From Synchiropus splendidus (Eukaryota; Chordata; Actinopteri; Syngnathiformes; Callionymidae), in the NCBI RefSeq assembly GCF_027744825.2, contig NC_071334.1:64764937-64828936 (forward strand): DNA of 64,000 bases, given 5' to 3'. Below are positions 39,167 to 52,800 of this stretch, in pieces; position 1 is the first letter of the stretch; every line of letters starts with the position of its first letter. The position numbers were made by a program, and so were the translations under genes. The notes under the pieces are model-generated. The model ran no database searches, had not been told where the DNA came from, and saw only the letters and a list, made by a program, of their open reading frames with translations.

Positions 39167-39272
39167 TGTGGGCGGCACGTTGCCATGGGCCATACAAGTC
39201 TCATAACTTGCCACAACCTTGGGCACTAACTGTGTGGAGTTTTTATGCCCACTAGCTCTCCCACTATAAAAG
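39167..39272 (+). repeat. tRNA-SINE-like repeat, upstream half (degraded)
   Basis: gggcggcacgttgccatggg, a decayed form of the GGGCGGCACGGTGG head, is followed by ctgtgtggagtttttatgcc and ctcccac, in the order seen in a widespread fish repeat. The downstream half of the same composite is seen at 15146-15335. The pol III boxes are not intact. Confidence 0.5.
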
Positions 39273-39840
39273 GAATTGTCACTATTAACTTACTGTGTAC
39301 GTTTACACTGTGCACTTTGTTGAACTGGTGAACTTTGTACTGCATGTGTCCACTTGTCTCTCTGCTGCAAACCTGCAAATTGGCTGTACCCCAATATTAT
39401 CCTGCCAGGACGGTTTGTTCACTCTGGACGAGTTATGGAGCTTGAGTTTGGTCACAGCTAAGTCAGGCTACAAATGCCACCATTGTTTGTTGTCTTTCCA
39501 CAGGAAAGTTGGACTGCTTAAGAAACTTAACAACAATCTCAGTGCTGGTATGCAAGACACGTATATTTCCCTGAAAACATTTTCCTTGACAAATACCTGG
39601 TGTAATCCATTTTCAAACCTTTGTCTTGTGAAGACGCAGCGGACTGAGCGCTCTTACGAACACTTAAAATGTAGAACTCTTGTTCTCCACCAGGCAATCT
39701 GTTTCAGACACAGACCAAGTCAAGGACCAAACAATACATATTTATCGAACAGTCTGTTATTCTTTGATAAGGAAAAGTAGTAGAATCTGATCACAGCATG
39801 TTTTTAAATTATAGACGGCTTTAACATAAGCCTTCTCTGT

Positions 39841-39913
39841 GGTTAGCTTACATACAAGTGTATGTAAGCTAACCATACACTTGTATGTAAGCTAACTTAC
39901 ATACAAGTGTATG
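39841..39913. repeat. Nested perfect palindromes (cruciform-forming)
   Basis: A 16-bp arm at 39841-39856 pairs perfectly with 39859-39874 around a 2-nt loop. Immediately beside it, an 18-bp arm at 39874-39891 pairs perfectly with 39896-39913 around ctaa. All arms are versions of the core cttacatacaagtgtatg. No gene is associated. Confidence 0.93.
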
Positions 39914-41014
39914 TAAGTTGACATTCCCATATTTCACTGAATTTGCTTTGACCTGTATCGATACTGAGGAATTTCCCAGATTATTGCTGCGTTCCAGTTA
40001 CCATAGAAGAAGGGAAATTGGAATGAAGTCACAGCTGAGTTCAGTGCATTATTGAAACTGGAAAAGATAATCGTCCTCGAAAGCTATTCTCACCGGTGCC
40101 ATGTTCTTGACAAATACGCTCAATTTTGCAAATAGAAAACACGCAGGATGAAGAGGACACATAAATTCACTGAATGTGTTTTGAAGTATGTCATTGATTC
40201 AAAACGTCAAGTTCTTGTTTATGTTCTAGGAATCCATCTTAGATCACGGGTTGGTGAGGATTCACCCACTTCCTGACTTGGAAACCCCACATTGAGCGAT
40301 GTCATCTGCGTGGCTACTCATGAAAACACTACGTTTTGAAGGTCATGACATCGACAGGCTTTGTAGGTGAAATTCAGTCAGAGACAATAGTAGGTTTGTT
40401 TGCTCATGTGCTCATTCTCTTTTCTCCTTGGCTCCTCTTTGTTTACACATGTGGACAGCACTTTTAGCCGCATCCAAAATATGGTGAGTCACAAGTTTCT
40501 GGTACCTGCTCCATTAGATCCACAATTATGAAGTTGCCAACAGGTCGACTCTCGACGCAGAACAGATCATTTGAACATTAGTCATGCACTCAAATATGTA
40601 TCGTCAGAGGTGGAACGTATTCCCATGCCAGAGTTTGGCATAATAGAGCGTATGTAAATTTAGATTACGTTTTTCCAACACTGAACATTGGGCAATGATT
40701 TTTTCTGTTTTGCAGTGTCTGCAATTCATTCCTGCGGCATTAAAGCTGTGGCTTTTAACGGCTGGTTTAGGAACAATTACAAATCCAGGGGGAATAGACG
40801 GAGCATAGAACACGGCAGCTACGTTGCGTTCCATTTTTTTTCCGCACACACACTCCACGCGAGCAGAAACATTCTATCCAATATTTCTGTCAGCAAGCAT
40901 CGACAAGTTCAATCACACGTTAATTTCATCCCACGTAGGAAGGATCACCTCTTCATCAGTAGCGCTCCACAGTTCTTCCCGAGACGCCCATCCATCGAAA
41001 CCACAGAACCCCAG

Positions 41015-41039
41015 TTTAATTAATTATGAATATGCAAAT
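41015..41039 (+). promoter_or_regulatory. Homeodomain/POU-type motif cluster (tentative enhancer)
   Basis: A run of overlapping TAATTA sites is followed by the octamer ATGCAAAT (41032-41039), a combination frequent in conserved developmental enhancers. The next ~400 bp are low in simple repeats. Motifs this short also occur by chance in AT-rich DNA. Confidence 0.25.
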
Positions 41040-42263
41040 CCATGGCCGGGCTCCATTTTTATTTCCTCTGCTTTTTGCAGCCTCCTCATCTGGCATTCCT
41101 TTCTCTCCTCAAGGTGCTGTGGATTCAGTTAGAATTATCTTTCGGCTGTTATGACACCGCACGTAGATGTATTTCTTTAATAACGCAAACAGCCCGCCCG
41201 CCCTTGTCTGAACCCTGGCTAGCGTTTGTGAGCGAAGACTGCTTGCATGGCAATGGAATTCCGAGTAAGCTTTTAATTGGAGCAGAATAGGTCGGCTTAT
41301 TTGGAATCGGGAAAATGAGGCGCTTGCTATCAGCCAGTTGGCCGGAAAAAAGAGGACAGCGCAGTTTATGGGTTGAGGGAGTTTGCTATAAACATAAAGC
41401 GGGAACTTGCTTTATGTGGACGAGGGTTTTTAAGAATGCAGGCCTGGTTACGTAAGCTTGAACTGACCAGCTTGTGCTCATTTCTTATTTAATTAGCTCC
41501 CTACATGAAAGTCTTAATGGCCTAAATACCACTATTCCCCACTTGTGCGACTCATTTTGTCTGCAGAATGAGTTTTGGGAGGCTCTTCCGTGATAACTAT
41601 TCACCATCCTTAACAGGCGAGTAACTGTGACCACAGGAAGATATTTATATTGAATCGTTCTATATATTTAACAAGTAGAAATCCAGACAGGTTTTGCTAT
41701 GTCTCCTTGACTTTTCAATAGTTTGAGTGAGTCATGAAGACCTAAAAGACAATCTAAACAAAATAGAAAAAATGATTCATGGATCAATATAACAATACAA
41801 ATGAGAAAATTTCAACATTGCTTCCACAGATGTAGAGAAGCATGTCACCTGAAAGAATGACCAATACCATTGATAACTTTGATGACTTTCATGCATAAAC
41901 AAATATTTAAAGCCCCAAATCATGAATGAAAACTGCCTCTGTGCAGTGTCGGCTTCCACGTGGTGGCAGAACGCTGATATGGCAGAAAATAAAATAAAAT
42001 AAATGCAGTTTGATATGGAGTATTCTCTATATTTTTTAATTGTTTTCAACATTATTCAGTATCGAAAGTAGAAGTATCATCTCTAATATATACAAATATA
42101 GGCAGTATAATTATTGACATTTTTTATTGACATCAAACAAACAAGCATAACATTTCAGATGGATATAAAGAAGAAGAAAAGCAAGACCAAGATGGAAGTA
42201 AATCAAATCAGGAATGTATGTTGGTGAAAGATAATATTTGGATTGAGCTTTTTGAAGATAAAA

Positions 42264-42264
<1 letters not shown>

Positions 42265-42325
<61 letters not shown>

Positions 42326-42468
42326 ATAATAATAATAATAATAATAATAACAATAACAACAACAACAACAACAACAACAATAATAATAATAATAATAATT
42401 ATTATTATTATTATTATTATATTATTATTATTATTATTATTGTTGTTGTTGTTATTATTATTATTATA
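42265..42468. repeat. Compound triplet microsatellite with self-complementary halves
   Basis: Blocks run in order (ACT)n 42265-42324, (AAT)n, (AAC)n about 42350-42379, (AAT)n to 42399, then (ATT)n, (GTT)n about 42441-42453 and (ATT)n. The halves around 42400 are reverse complements, so the array can fold into a long hairpin. Confidence 0.95.
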
Positions 42469-42563
42469 AATACACCCTGCTTATATGCTAGTTTGAATCC
42501 CAATTGTCTGACTTAAATATTTGCTTAGTTCGATTTATGCTTACTAAATATATACTATATACA

Positions 42564-42688
<125 letters not shown>

Positions 42689-44359
42689 TTTTCAGAATTA
42701 CTGGCAACCAGTAATTTCTGAGACACTAAAGAATTAGTCTACAGTAGTAAAGACACAAAGAAAATGAATTACAAAAGTAATAAATGAGCTGAATTTGAAG
42801 GAAAGAAAGAAGAAAAATCACCAGTCGATGCTGCAGAACTTGAACCTTAAGTGACTGCTGCATTCATGAAAACCAGCCAATGCTTGATCACTCGCTGCGT
42901 CTCTGAAGGCTGAGTAGCACAATAAATGACTCACTCGCCGTTCTACATTTACAGAATGAAGGAGTCAATGTTTGATTTGCAGACCTGCTCTCCTCCACAG
43001 AAACAAGATTGGAAGTGTAATATCAGGAGACTCTCCTCTCAGTGGCACAGTTGTTTCAAAACGTCTCACTTGTGTTAGTCATCTACACATCTGTGTTGGT
43101 TGAGTGTCAAAAACCCTGGTGACTGATATTTGCTTCTATTAATGCTCTTAAAGTGTCTGCATTGCCTCGTGCATTGCCAGTGGAAGAAGACTCTATGGAG
43201 GAGAGCAAATCTACTATTGAATGAGCCGCATTGATTCTACACAAACCATGTAGAGTCAAAGTGAATTTGTCTCTACATGTCTGCCACAACATTGACAACT
43301 GGACTATGTAAAATGTAAGTATGATGGAGGGAGTGCTCCATGAGTGGGACCAAAAACTAGACAGAAAAAATGGAAAACATTGAAATGAAATCCCATTTAA
43401 AATCTTACTGGACGCATGAAAATCTCAATTGTAATTTCATACAACTTTGTCAAAACTTGGAAAACTACACCATCACACTCAGGTCTTCATAGTCTGATGT
43501 TTGAAAACCTTCAAGCCCAGAACATCCCTCACGGCACACATCACTGCAACACCAGCTCTCATTGTAAAACAGACCTTCCTCTTTGAAAAGATAGGTAGAT
43601 AGCGAAAGTTCACTTGTCTGGACCCGCGCAGCTTCTTCCATTTCCCATTTGAGGCTGGTTTAGAAATGCCAAAAGGGCTCCAAGTCTGAGTGAAACAACT
43701 TCAGCTGTAGTATCTGCGCAGGAGCTGCACTGGATGAGAAGCAGTGGCTGCCATATTGATCAAAAGCTGAGGTTGCTGCTCCGCTGTATTGATTTCAACA
43801 GCGGCGCTGTTAACCCATCAATAGCTCGCTGTGCTTTGCTGGATTGCAACTGCAACACAGTTCAGCCTTCTGTGCTAGTGAGGATGCGTCTTTTAATATG
43901 TAACTCAGACAACACCAATGGGAAGAAGCGTGTGCAAAACAGAAAATTATCTCATGATAATGAACTATAGAAGCACATGTGAGAAAATATGTAATTACAT
44001 CTTCATAACAATGTCGCAAATGAAATGACCACATTCTTATATTTTCAGTGCGTTTTGTCTCCTTAAAAGTGCTCCTTTACTCTGTTTATATGTCAACCAT
44101 ATTTGTGCTTACTTAACTCCAGCATTTGTAATATAGCTGCTTTTTTTAAGGTAACTGATCCATGAATTTATTCTCAATGTCTTCAACTACCTGTCACAGC
44201 TAATTCTAACACAACAGTTTGACGATACTTTTGAATGCACAGCAGAATCAGGTGACTTTTCGGGGCTTCAATTTTACATGACTGGCAAACCATGTTTCAA
44301 CCCATCAGGTCATTTCATTTGTGAATATCACTTTTCTCAACTTTCTTAGTTTGGGGGGA

Positions 44360-44540
44360 AAGATGAGTTTGAGTCGTGAAAACCCAAGATCAAGTAAAGA
44401 CCAAGACAGACGATCCAGATTGAGTTGAAGACCAAACAGAAAACAGAACACAAAACCTTATTTGTCACATTGGAAAATGATTTTTTTCCCTTACTACTGA
44501 TAACAATCTTGTTGTTATCACCTCTGCCACAGCTCACCTT
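44360..44540. repeat. GAGACCAA-type dispersed repeat, copy C (partial)
   Basis: Contains aaagaccaagacagac and gaagaccaaacagaaaacagaac, like the left arms of the copies at 8325 and 32920. No clear right arm. Confidence 0.4.
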
Positions 44541-44900
44541 TCCCCCTCTATCACATACACAAAGTGTGCACATGGTATTAATGGCCATGGAAGTTAGGTG
44601 CTAATGTTGTGGCACTTTATCAAAACAAGAGACTTAAAGTTGCAGTTGGTTGTTTTTCCGTTATTGATGAAAAAAAAATTAAAAAATTAAGCATCTGATC
44701 AAGCTTTGAAAAGCCTCCACCGTGCAAACCTGTTCTGGAAAATGTTACCCAATCACAGCCTGGTCAGTGAAGAGGTGTGTTTCTGTCACTTAAACTCAAC
44801 AACTGTAAACTGTTAAGCATGGGTCTGGAAAGAAGCCGGCGTTGACAACAAATATCGTAAATGCCAAAGCAGCCAAAGAAGAGCAAGACAGAATTCGAAC

Positions 44901-45085
44901 CAGGCTTTTAGCTAGGAGGGCGTCTGCAAAACATGAACAAATGGACGCCTGATTCGCAACCATAGGTTGGCCACCAGATTCCGCCATATACCAATGTAAT
45001 CTGTTGGCCAAGCTACGGTAGTAAATCGGACGTCCATTTTTTCATGTTTTGCAAACGCCCAGACGCCCTCCTAGCTAAAAGTCTG
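44901..45085. mobile_element. 185-bp foldback MITE with CAGRCTTTTAGCTAGGAGGGCG termini
   Basis: The left end (cttttagctaggagggcgtc, then gcaaaacatgaacaaatggacg) and the right end (cgtccattttttcatgttttgc, then gacgccctcctagctaaaag) are inverted copies. They pair over about 45 bp apart from an extra short segment in the right arm. The outermost bases are caggc and its near-complement gtctg. No clear target duplication. Confidence 0.7.
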
Positions 45086-46395
45086 ATCAGCACAGAGAAA
45101 AGTGCAACAAGTATCAGACCAGAAACACGATAGAATGCATCAAAACATCAGTAGTACTTTTATAAATGTTGGGTTTGTCTTGGTGTATAAGTGGAAGCTC
45201 CCCTCCTGGACAGGTGAACAACCAAAACAAAGGCACCACAACATGATTGGTTGTGCAGCTGTACAAATGACAACAGGTTGCAGGTAGCATGCAGCGACAG
45301 ATATGTTGACTCATGCCAATGATTTTAACTTGTTAAATGCACTATTGGCATCATTCAATTGAAGTATTATGTTGTTGAAATAAAAAAAATATTTCTGCTG
45401 GGAAACACTCTGCTGGGAACTGGTAAGGTATGAGGCATGGCCCCACGTAACTGAGAACCGTTCATTTTTCATAAGTGACCCACTGCGCTTTCAATTTTGA
45501 CAAACAAACGGAGCACGAATCAACAATTGAAAATACAGTTGAGAGACAGAGACTGGCTGTACGACAACTTAGCAGTGAAAACTGAGGCATCTTATCATTT
45601 CTGTTAGTCATCACCTCAATTCAGCCCTTACAGTAGATCCCTCCATGAAACATGCAGTCGTTGAAGCACTCTGACATGTACAGGTATAGCCCTGCTCTGG
45701 ACCTCCCTATCATTGCTGCACTGCGAAAATCCAGCGGGCGAGTCGGCCGCCAAGGTCACCAGAGATTACCAGGACCATGACTAAACAGGACGGCCAACAA
45801 TTACAGAGCCTTCTCCCCTCTTTTCATCAGCTTATCCATCCACATGACCCCCCCACCTCCCCACACCCCCAGTGGCTGATCACGAATCATTCAACGAGTA
45901 AACATTTTCTCCGGGGAGGTGGGCTGAATACATGAATTTCAATCTGAAGGGTGTCGATGATGCAACAGAACGAAGGTTCTTGCCTCTTTTACAACCACCC
46001 TTTGCTTCTCTCAGCAGTGTGGGCGGGGATTAAAAGGAAGAGAAGAGCAAGGAGTGTGATGTGGAGGTAGTGGAGGGAAGAGTGATAACTAGTGAAGTGA
46101 GACTCAGCACACTGCCATCCCCACTGTTGCTGTCTACATTTAGCAAGCCGCATTATTGATCTACTAAAGTCAATGATTCAATGAATCGTTGCCGGCTGCC
46201 ATCTAAAAGAAACATACCAGCAGATAAAATACAACTGTCTTTCTTCTCGGCTTTTGGTATCTGGACTGTTCTTCTGGAACACGTCGGCTGCAATTTCACA
46301 AGGTTGACTCAAGACAAGAAGGTTTTTGATGGTTGCGAGGTACCCAGACGGATAAGGCCAACTTCATTAGCCGCAACAAAGCTGTCGTGTAACAG

Positions 46396-46551
46396 ACACA
46401 GCGGGCGCCATGGACATGATATTCATTAGTCGGCAGAATAAAACACAAGGAGAGCTGCCTGAGGCCATCAAGAGATATTTGACAAGCCGTAATGAAGTGA
46501 TTGTGCCTGTCAATGTTATTTTCTCCAGGGGGAGGAAGGACAGAAAGAGTG

Positions 46552-46627
<76 letters not shown>

Positions 46628-46810
46628 AAAACGTCATGATATACACAATTTTGTACACAGCGGGCACCATGGACATGATATTCATTAGTCGGCAGAATAA
46701 AACACAAGGAGAGCTGCCTGAGGCCATCAAGAGATATTTGACAAGCCGTAATGAAGTGATTGTGCCTGTCAATGTTATTTTCTCCAGGGGGAGGAAGGAC
46801 AGAAAGAGTG

Positions 46811-46874
<64 letters not shown>

Positions 46875-46900
46875 AAAACGTCATGATATACACAATTTTG
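46396..46900 (+). repeat. Tandem duplication, ~259-bp unit, each with a (TA)n core
   Basis: Unit 1 (46396-46653) and unit 2 (46655-46900) are the same outside the TA tract, except for one g/a difference about 12 bases in (gggcgcc versus gggcacc). The TA tracts are 46557-46624 (68 bp) and 46816-46871 (56 bp). Both end with the same ataataaaaacgtcatga stretch through cacaattttg. No gene is included. Confidence 0.95.
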
Positions 46901-49459
46901 AAGCCATATTTGACAACACACTCTCACTTCCATCAAATTCCGACTATTTGAAAGTGGACTGAGTCCAACATTGTGTCGAGCAGCCGTCGCTAAGGAGGAT
47001 ATTACAAATAGCAACTGACATCCAGAGCAAGTCAGTGAAGAGAGCTCCCCCGACCCTCCCAAGAGATCAGCTTGACATATATCACTTATTTACCTCATTC
47101 ACCTCAATGCATTTTCATGTGTTTATTTCTGTTTAGTTTATTCCTGCATATTTCAAGGTTGCAGTCTACTCAGGTAAAAACAGGTGTAAAGAGGGTGAAT
47201 GTCATGGACAGAAAGTTTCCACTCTTTTGCAAATGATTTGTGTAAGTAGATGGTAAATCAATTGCTAACTTCACATAAAGCAGTGTTTCTGGATGAAACA
47301 AATTCCAAATTGTTATTGTTGGGATGAAAGGAATGAAACACAGGTTTGAATGATCCCAAATACTATGATATCAATGGTTTTCCGGCCGCACAGATAATTC
47401 AAATCGACCCTACAAAAAAGTCAAACTGGCACTCTCACACCTCCCAGGATGACTTATATACCCGTGCTCCATGCCCAAAGCTCAATATTGGGTAATGGAG
47501 CCCAGCTGTCAAAGATGCTTAATCTTACTGCCGAGAAGCCTGATGTATTTTAAGAAAGGAGAATGCATTTTCTCCATCCACTCTCTCAGTCGCTTCTATA
47601 TCTCTGCTCAGACAGTTAAGAGGTTTTAAGTGTATTGAAGGGACAGATGAGGGGAGCTGTGATTTTTCACCAAGTACAATCAAAACTTTACTGTGAGGAT
47701 ACACTTTAACGGTACAGTTACAGCCAAAGGGCTGAAGCTTCAGGAACAGCCCTCGCGAAGACCTTCTCAAAAGAACCATAAAACAAACTGACTAGAATGA
47801 TCCATCTCGCCGGCCCTCTAAAAGATACTTTCATGGCCTAATAGTTTGTTTATTTTGTCTTTATCACTTGAACTTATGGAGGTATGGCGGATCACTCTTG
47901 TCCTTCTCTCTAAAACCTTGGTAATGTGCTGCTTCAGTGTTTGGCATTCATTTACATTTTGATGAGGGGGCTGCTCCTTTCTGCCACTTTGGTGAAAATG
48001 GGACGTCAGTCATCACAGGTCCCCAAGAAATGAAAGTTATTCTGGACAGTTTTCAATGCTGCTACTGGCTTAGCTGCTCTGGAATTTTTAAGCGACCCCA
48101 TTGAACTCTGCCAGGGTAAATGGCATTAATAGTCCATCATTCTCAAGCCTTTGCCTCCATATTGGAGGTCATTTAATGGCGTTGGCGGCATTCTCTGTGC
48201 TCTGCCACCAGTTCAAAAACATTTCTGGGTCATGACCTAAAGAGAAAAAAAAGACACTAAGTACTAAAAACGTCACTTGAGACAAGATGAAATGGAATCT
48301 TGAGACAAAGCCAGGAGCTCTGTACTGTATATAACTAGAGTCTGGCTCTGCAGTGGTTTCATAGATGAACCAGAAACACGGGATTGAAACTGTGACAACT
48401 CTTATAACAGTTTGCAGAATGAGTGCTCTCTACTGTCAGGTCATATAAAGATGAGAGTTCATGTTTTGATACGTTCCATGATCTGCCAATGTCAGGTTCA
48501 ACAATCAATCAAAAGCATCTCTACACATTTAAAAACTTGGGTGGTTGTTGCCATATCCTTTTTGTATGCAGTGACTGTAGCCCCTCGTATCCACTGAAGG
48601 CATCGACCCTGCATCGACTGTTGCCGAGCTCCCACAATTCAAAAAATCAACAATGACTGTGCATCAGCGCAGTGTTGTTTTCTTCAACAATGACCACAAT
48701 ATTTCGAAAATGACCCTTTTTGTCATGACGATAATATGGCGATAGCAAGCTAAACATGGCTCCTCGTTGACGATTGTTGACGCAATGGTTACGAGTTTTA
48801 CAATGTACGTAGACGATCTGTCAGACGTACAAAATATGTGACATTCTCGTGTGTGTTATCCACAATATCTGTCAGGCGAAGCGCCTGTGTTTGTACATGC
48901 TGACCACCCGCCCAGCTGCGGCGCTTACAATGAGTGGTCAATAACCAGCTCTGTGGGAACAGTATGCTAATTATAGCGTGTCCTCTGGATGCTTTGTGCT
49001 CGTGTGTGTGTGTGACCCCCTATTTCCACTGGGAGCTACAGCGGTTACCGCAGCGAAGCTGCAGCGGTGGTTCTCCACTCAGTCACACGAAAACTGTCAA
49101 TCGCCGTACCTCGTGGATTGAGTGCAGACCCCACGCTGTGAATGGTCTTCGCCGGTCCGACCTGTGTGTATGACGTGCTAGCTCTGTGTCCCATCGCTTC
49201 CAATTTCATCCCTCTTTCTTTCTTTGTGTTGTCTTTATGATATTTGTGACAAGTGTCATACAGTACTGGCTGTCGCTCGACCACCAAAATGAACGTCTTT
49301 TCATCCATGTTGTTAACTTGACAAGAAAAAAAGTTGCACAGTCTGATGATGACTGAACAGGAATGGTTCAACACCAGCAGAAGATGATCTGGACTGTCTA
49401 ACCCACGTTTGAGTGGTATCAAGTATCAAAGGAGCTCATCAGCCTTCCAAGTCCCAGGG

Positions 49460-49890
49460 CACAGCGCCACCTCCAGGGACAAGAGCAGACTAAGGCGCAT
49501 TGTGCGTTCTGCTGAGAAGGTGATGGGTCGCAGCCTGCCACCTCTTCAGGACTTGTATGTCTCCAGGACCCAGAGACGTGCAGGTGGGATCAGAGCTGAC
49601 CCTTCTCATCCTGGACATGGACTTTGTTCCTCTTCCCTCTGGCAGGAGGCTACGGTCCATCCAGACCAGAACCTCCCGTCACAGGAACAGCTTCTTCCCC
49701 TCGGCCGTCAGACTGTTGAATTTGTGAACAGCCTTGTTGTTATTTTATTTATTTATTTATGTATTTTTATTTTAATTATTTATTTATTAATTTTTTGTCA
49801 GCACTTTATTCCAAACACTTTCCTAGTTGGTGGGCTCCCCACCGACCATGGCAAAAAATTAAATTTTGAGTCAGATTCAGACTGACAATC
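49460..49890 (+). mobile_element. LINE 3' fragment with frameshifted ORF end and TTTA-rich 3' UTR
   Basis: One frame reads DKSRLRRIVRSAEKVMG, LPPLQDLYVSR, then DPSHPGHGL. After a frameshift near 49628 the next frame continues LPSGRRLRSIQTRTSRHRNSFFPSAVRLLNL and stops. This order (LQDLY, DPSHPGH, LPSGRR.RSI, NSFFP.AV..LN) is the C-terminus of a common fish non-LTR element. A TTTA-rich 3' UTR follows, ending with cactttcctagttggtgggc and gaccatggcaa. The 3' UTR is shared with 62239-62483. Confidence 0.8.
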
Positions 49891-52800
49891 GACTGAATAC
49901 AATGTTCAGACACGTGATTGGTGAAGCTGTGTGTGCCCTTTGAGGACCTATTTGGCGTGATTTAAAACCATTCCACTTTGTTTTTCATTGACTGACCTCC
50001 TAAACCATTTACTGTCCTCCAGACTGACAAAGCATTCCGCGGCAAAATGAGAAGTGCCCCGCATTTGTGCATACGTGCCGGCACCTCCGTGCATTGCCTC
50101 TTGCCACCAGGTAGAAACCCTTTGAAGTTGTTTGAATTGCAGTGGATCAGTCGTGAGTCTGCAGCGCATTTGCCCTCTGTGGAAAAAACATCCAGATTCC
50201 ATTTGGAGATATATTTACTTGCCCCAGCAAGTAGCATCTCAGTGGTTTCTCCCAATTTTCTCTGAAATCCCCAACGCAGTCTACAAAAGAGATACCTAGT
50301 TATCCCACTCCTTTAGAGAAGTTTCTGCGCCGTGACATAGTTAAAAAGTTTGAACCGTCCCACTTCCTTTGTGGGTCACGGCCATTGAAAACAATGTACA
50401 GTAATGTTTAGAAAAGGTGTTTCTTTCATTTGACCTTTGGGTCCCACTCTCTCATCTTTCTTTAAAACTCTCCTGACTTATCTCCCTCCTCACCTATCCG
50501 TACACAGTATTTGCATATCAGTCACAGTGGAGCTGTTTCTCTGGTGGCAGCAGTTGTCGCCCTGAAGTATTCTTGTCTGGCATCACAACACACGTTGCGG
50601 ATCAGAGAGCTGAGCACTGCACTGCTTAATGGGAGGATCTCCCGCCACGGGCTTTGCTACTGCATGCATCCTCTTCTGCTCTCATTTAATCTCATCCACC
50701 AAAATCACAGTCTCCATCTTTTCTCCTCGTGAAACCTATCTCATCTTGTATTCCGCCCTTCATTTTACCCCCTTTCTCCCTTCAACTGCTTGTTTTGAAC
50801 ACACCAGAACCAGGACATGGGTCTCTGGGGGTGCCATGGTTTCTTATATAACCTGATGAAAAATTCACACAAAGCATGTTCTGATTAGTGAGCGAAAAGC
50901 CAGGAAGGCTAAAATCACAAGTTGCCATTTGAAAATCGCACCACTGTTCATGGAAAAGAGTGAAAAAACAAGCACCACAGTTGTGTTTAATAACCGCCAT
51001 CACATCTACATGTGTGCAGCGGCACCAAACACAAACTCATTTTTCTCTGTTATTGCCTTCTGAAGGAGGGGAAACAATACAAATATGATGAAACTGTAGG
51101 CTGTCACGCCAAAACCCTATTTCCACAATATCAATCACCAACGAAAGCATCTTGGTGCCAAATGGTGCACCGCTCACAACATTCCACTTTAATAAGATTT
51201 TAAAGGGATCTTGAAGGAACACGCTCTTCAACCTGCTTTTTTGATTGCAGGCATGTGATATAGCTGATTGAAAATCTATAAAAGCCTGTTTACCACTGCA
51301 ATTCACAGATCATCTGCAGAGCATGAATTATTAATAGGCCACAGTGTCGCCTCTTTCGTACGCTGTCTATTTGCAGTTTAAAACACCATTTCCAAATGTC
51401 ATGCAGAGGTATTAGTCATTATTCAAGCACCTGCTTATCTCTGGAGAACCTGCTGGAAATGTCCGTGTAAAACTGCTCAGTCACTCACAACCAATGGACA
51501 CCGCAATACTAAGGTGAATCAGCATGAATAAAGTTTGTTATTTATCTAGTGCGTACCTTGAAAAGGATGCGCTGTCTGTTGAAGTCCGGCTGGTGAAGGA
51601 CTGCTTGGTTTTCAAAAAGAGGTCCACAGGCCTAAATACCGAGCGTTTGGCCAGATTCAGAGGGCTTCTGAACGCCTCAAATAATAACAAATAAACTGTG
51701 CAGAACCTGACAGGACATCAGAGAATGGAGTATGATAGTCTCTGACACTATTTCCCCAAAGGTTGACGAAACTGTTGGTGGGACATCCAAATGAAGGATG
51801 ACAAATATTCTATTGCGATTGGTCGGTTAGAGACCTCTATGTGAGATATGTTGCACAAACAATGTTGGAAGAAGAAGTACCAGGATGAAATGGAGATGAA
51901 TACGTGATAAAGGAGGACAATAAGATAGGAGGAAGCAGGGAGGATGGGAGACAAATGGAGGTGGTGAAAGTTGGAGGAGGCTGACTTTCTGCCGCAAAGC
52001 CTGACAGGAAATGGTGAAAGAAGAAGATGATGTGACTGTTAGTGTACAAAGTTATACTTCACAGAGGTGGGGAGACTATGCTGGGGATAACTAACAACAG
52101 TTAATAACAGATAAAGATTTCCTGGTCCCACGACGAAGGTGAACGCAACTGCACTATACAAATGCCAAGTTGGAGACATGCATTTTAACTAACGCTACTC
52201 AATAATGCATTACTTCAGAGGCCTGTATTTGTAACTAATGAATTGAACTCTTGTATTTGGGTGTCAACAATCCCAGTTTCTCAGCCTCCTCATGGCTGAA
52301 GGTCGACCTGGTATTTCTCACCATTACATCCAGCCATGTTTTGGGTGTTAACAGAGCTTTATCTCAAATTAATTCAAGTTAGATATTCCCCAGGCAGAGC
52401 GCTAGTTTAGAGCAGATTCATGTAATTCCTCAGTAATCTGCCATCATCAGTGTAAACCAAACAATGCTGAAATGGTGTGAAAAAAAAAAAAAAATCCACA
52501 GTGGCACGCATTCATCATCAGTAGTGATAAAACGTTGCTTGCTATCGTGTCAATAACTAAATCAGACAGATGAATAGGACAAAAAAAAAAACAACAACTG
52601 TATTTATTATTATCATCGTTATTATTATTACAAAACTCAAGACTTATGGTGCATGTTATTATTTAATAATTAACAATGTTATTATTTAATAATTATTCAT
52701 TAAGAAATTAAGAAGGGCGTGACAGAATTTAGATAAACTGTGGGCATAAAAAATAGATAAGGTGGAAAATTAATTATTGAAAACAATGAATAATTAATAA

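Noticed and set aside
39295..39780. 161-codon plus-strand ORF with a TATAAAAG about 30 bp upstream
   Set aside because: It starts at GTG, its first in-frame ATG is deep inside, no domain is recognisable, and the TATA-like string lies at the edge of a degraded repeat.
48570..49130. Two cccctMtNtccactg-like starts suggesting a DNA element
   Set aside because: The shared string is short, the surrounding sequences do not align, and no inverted terminus was found.
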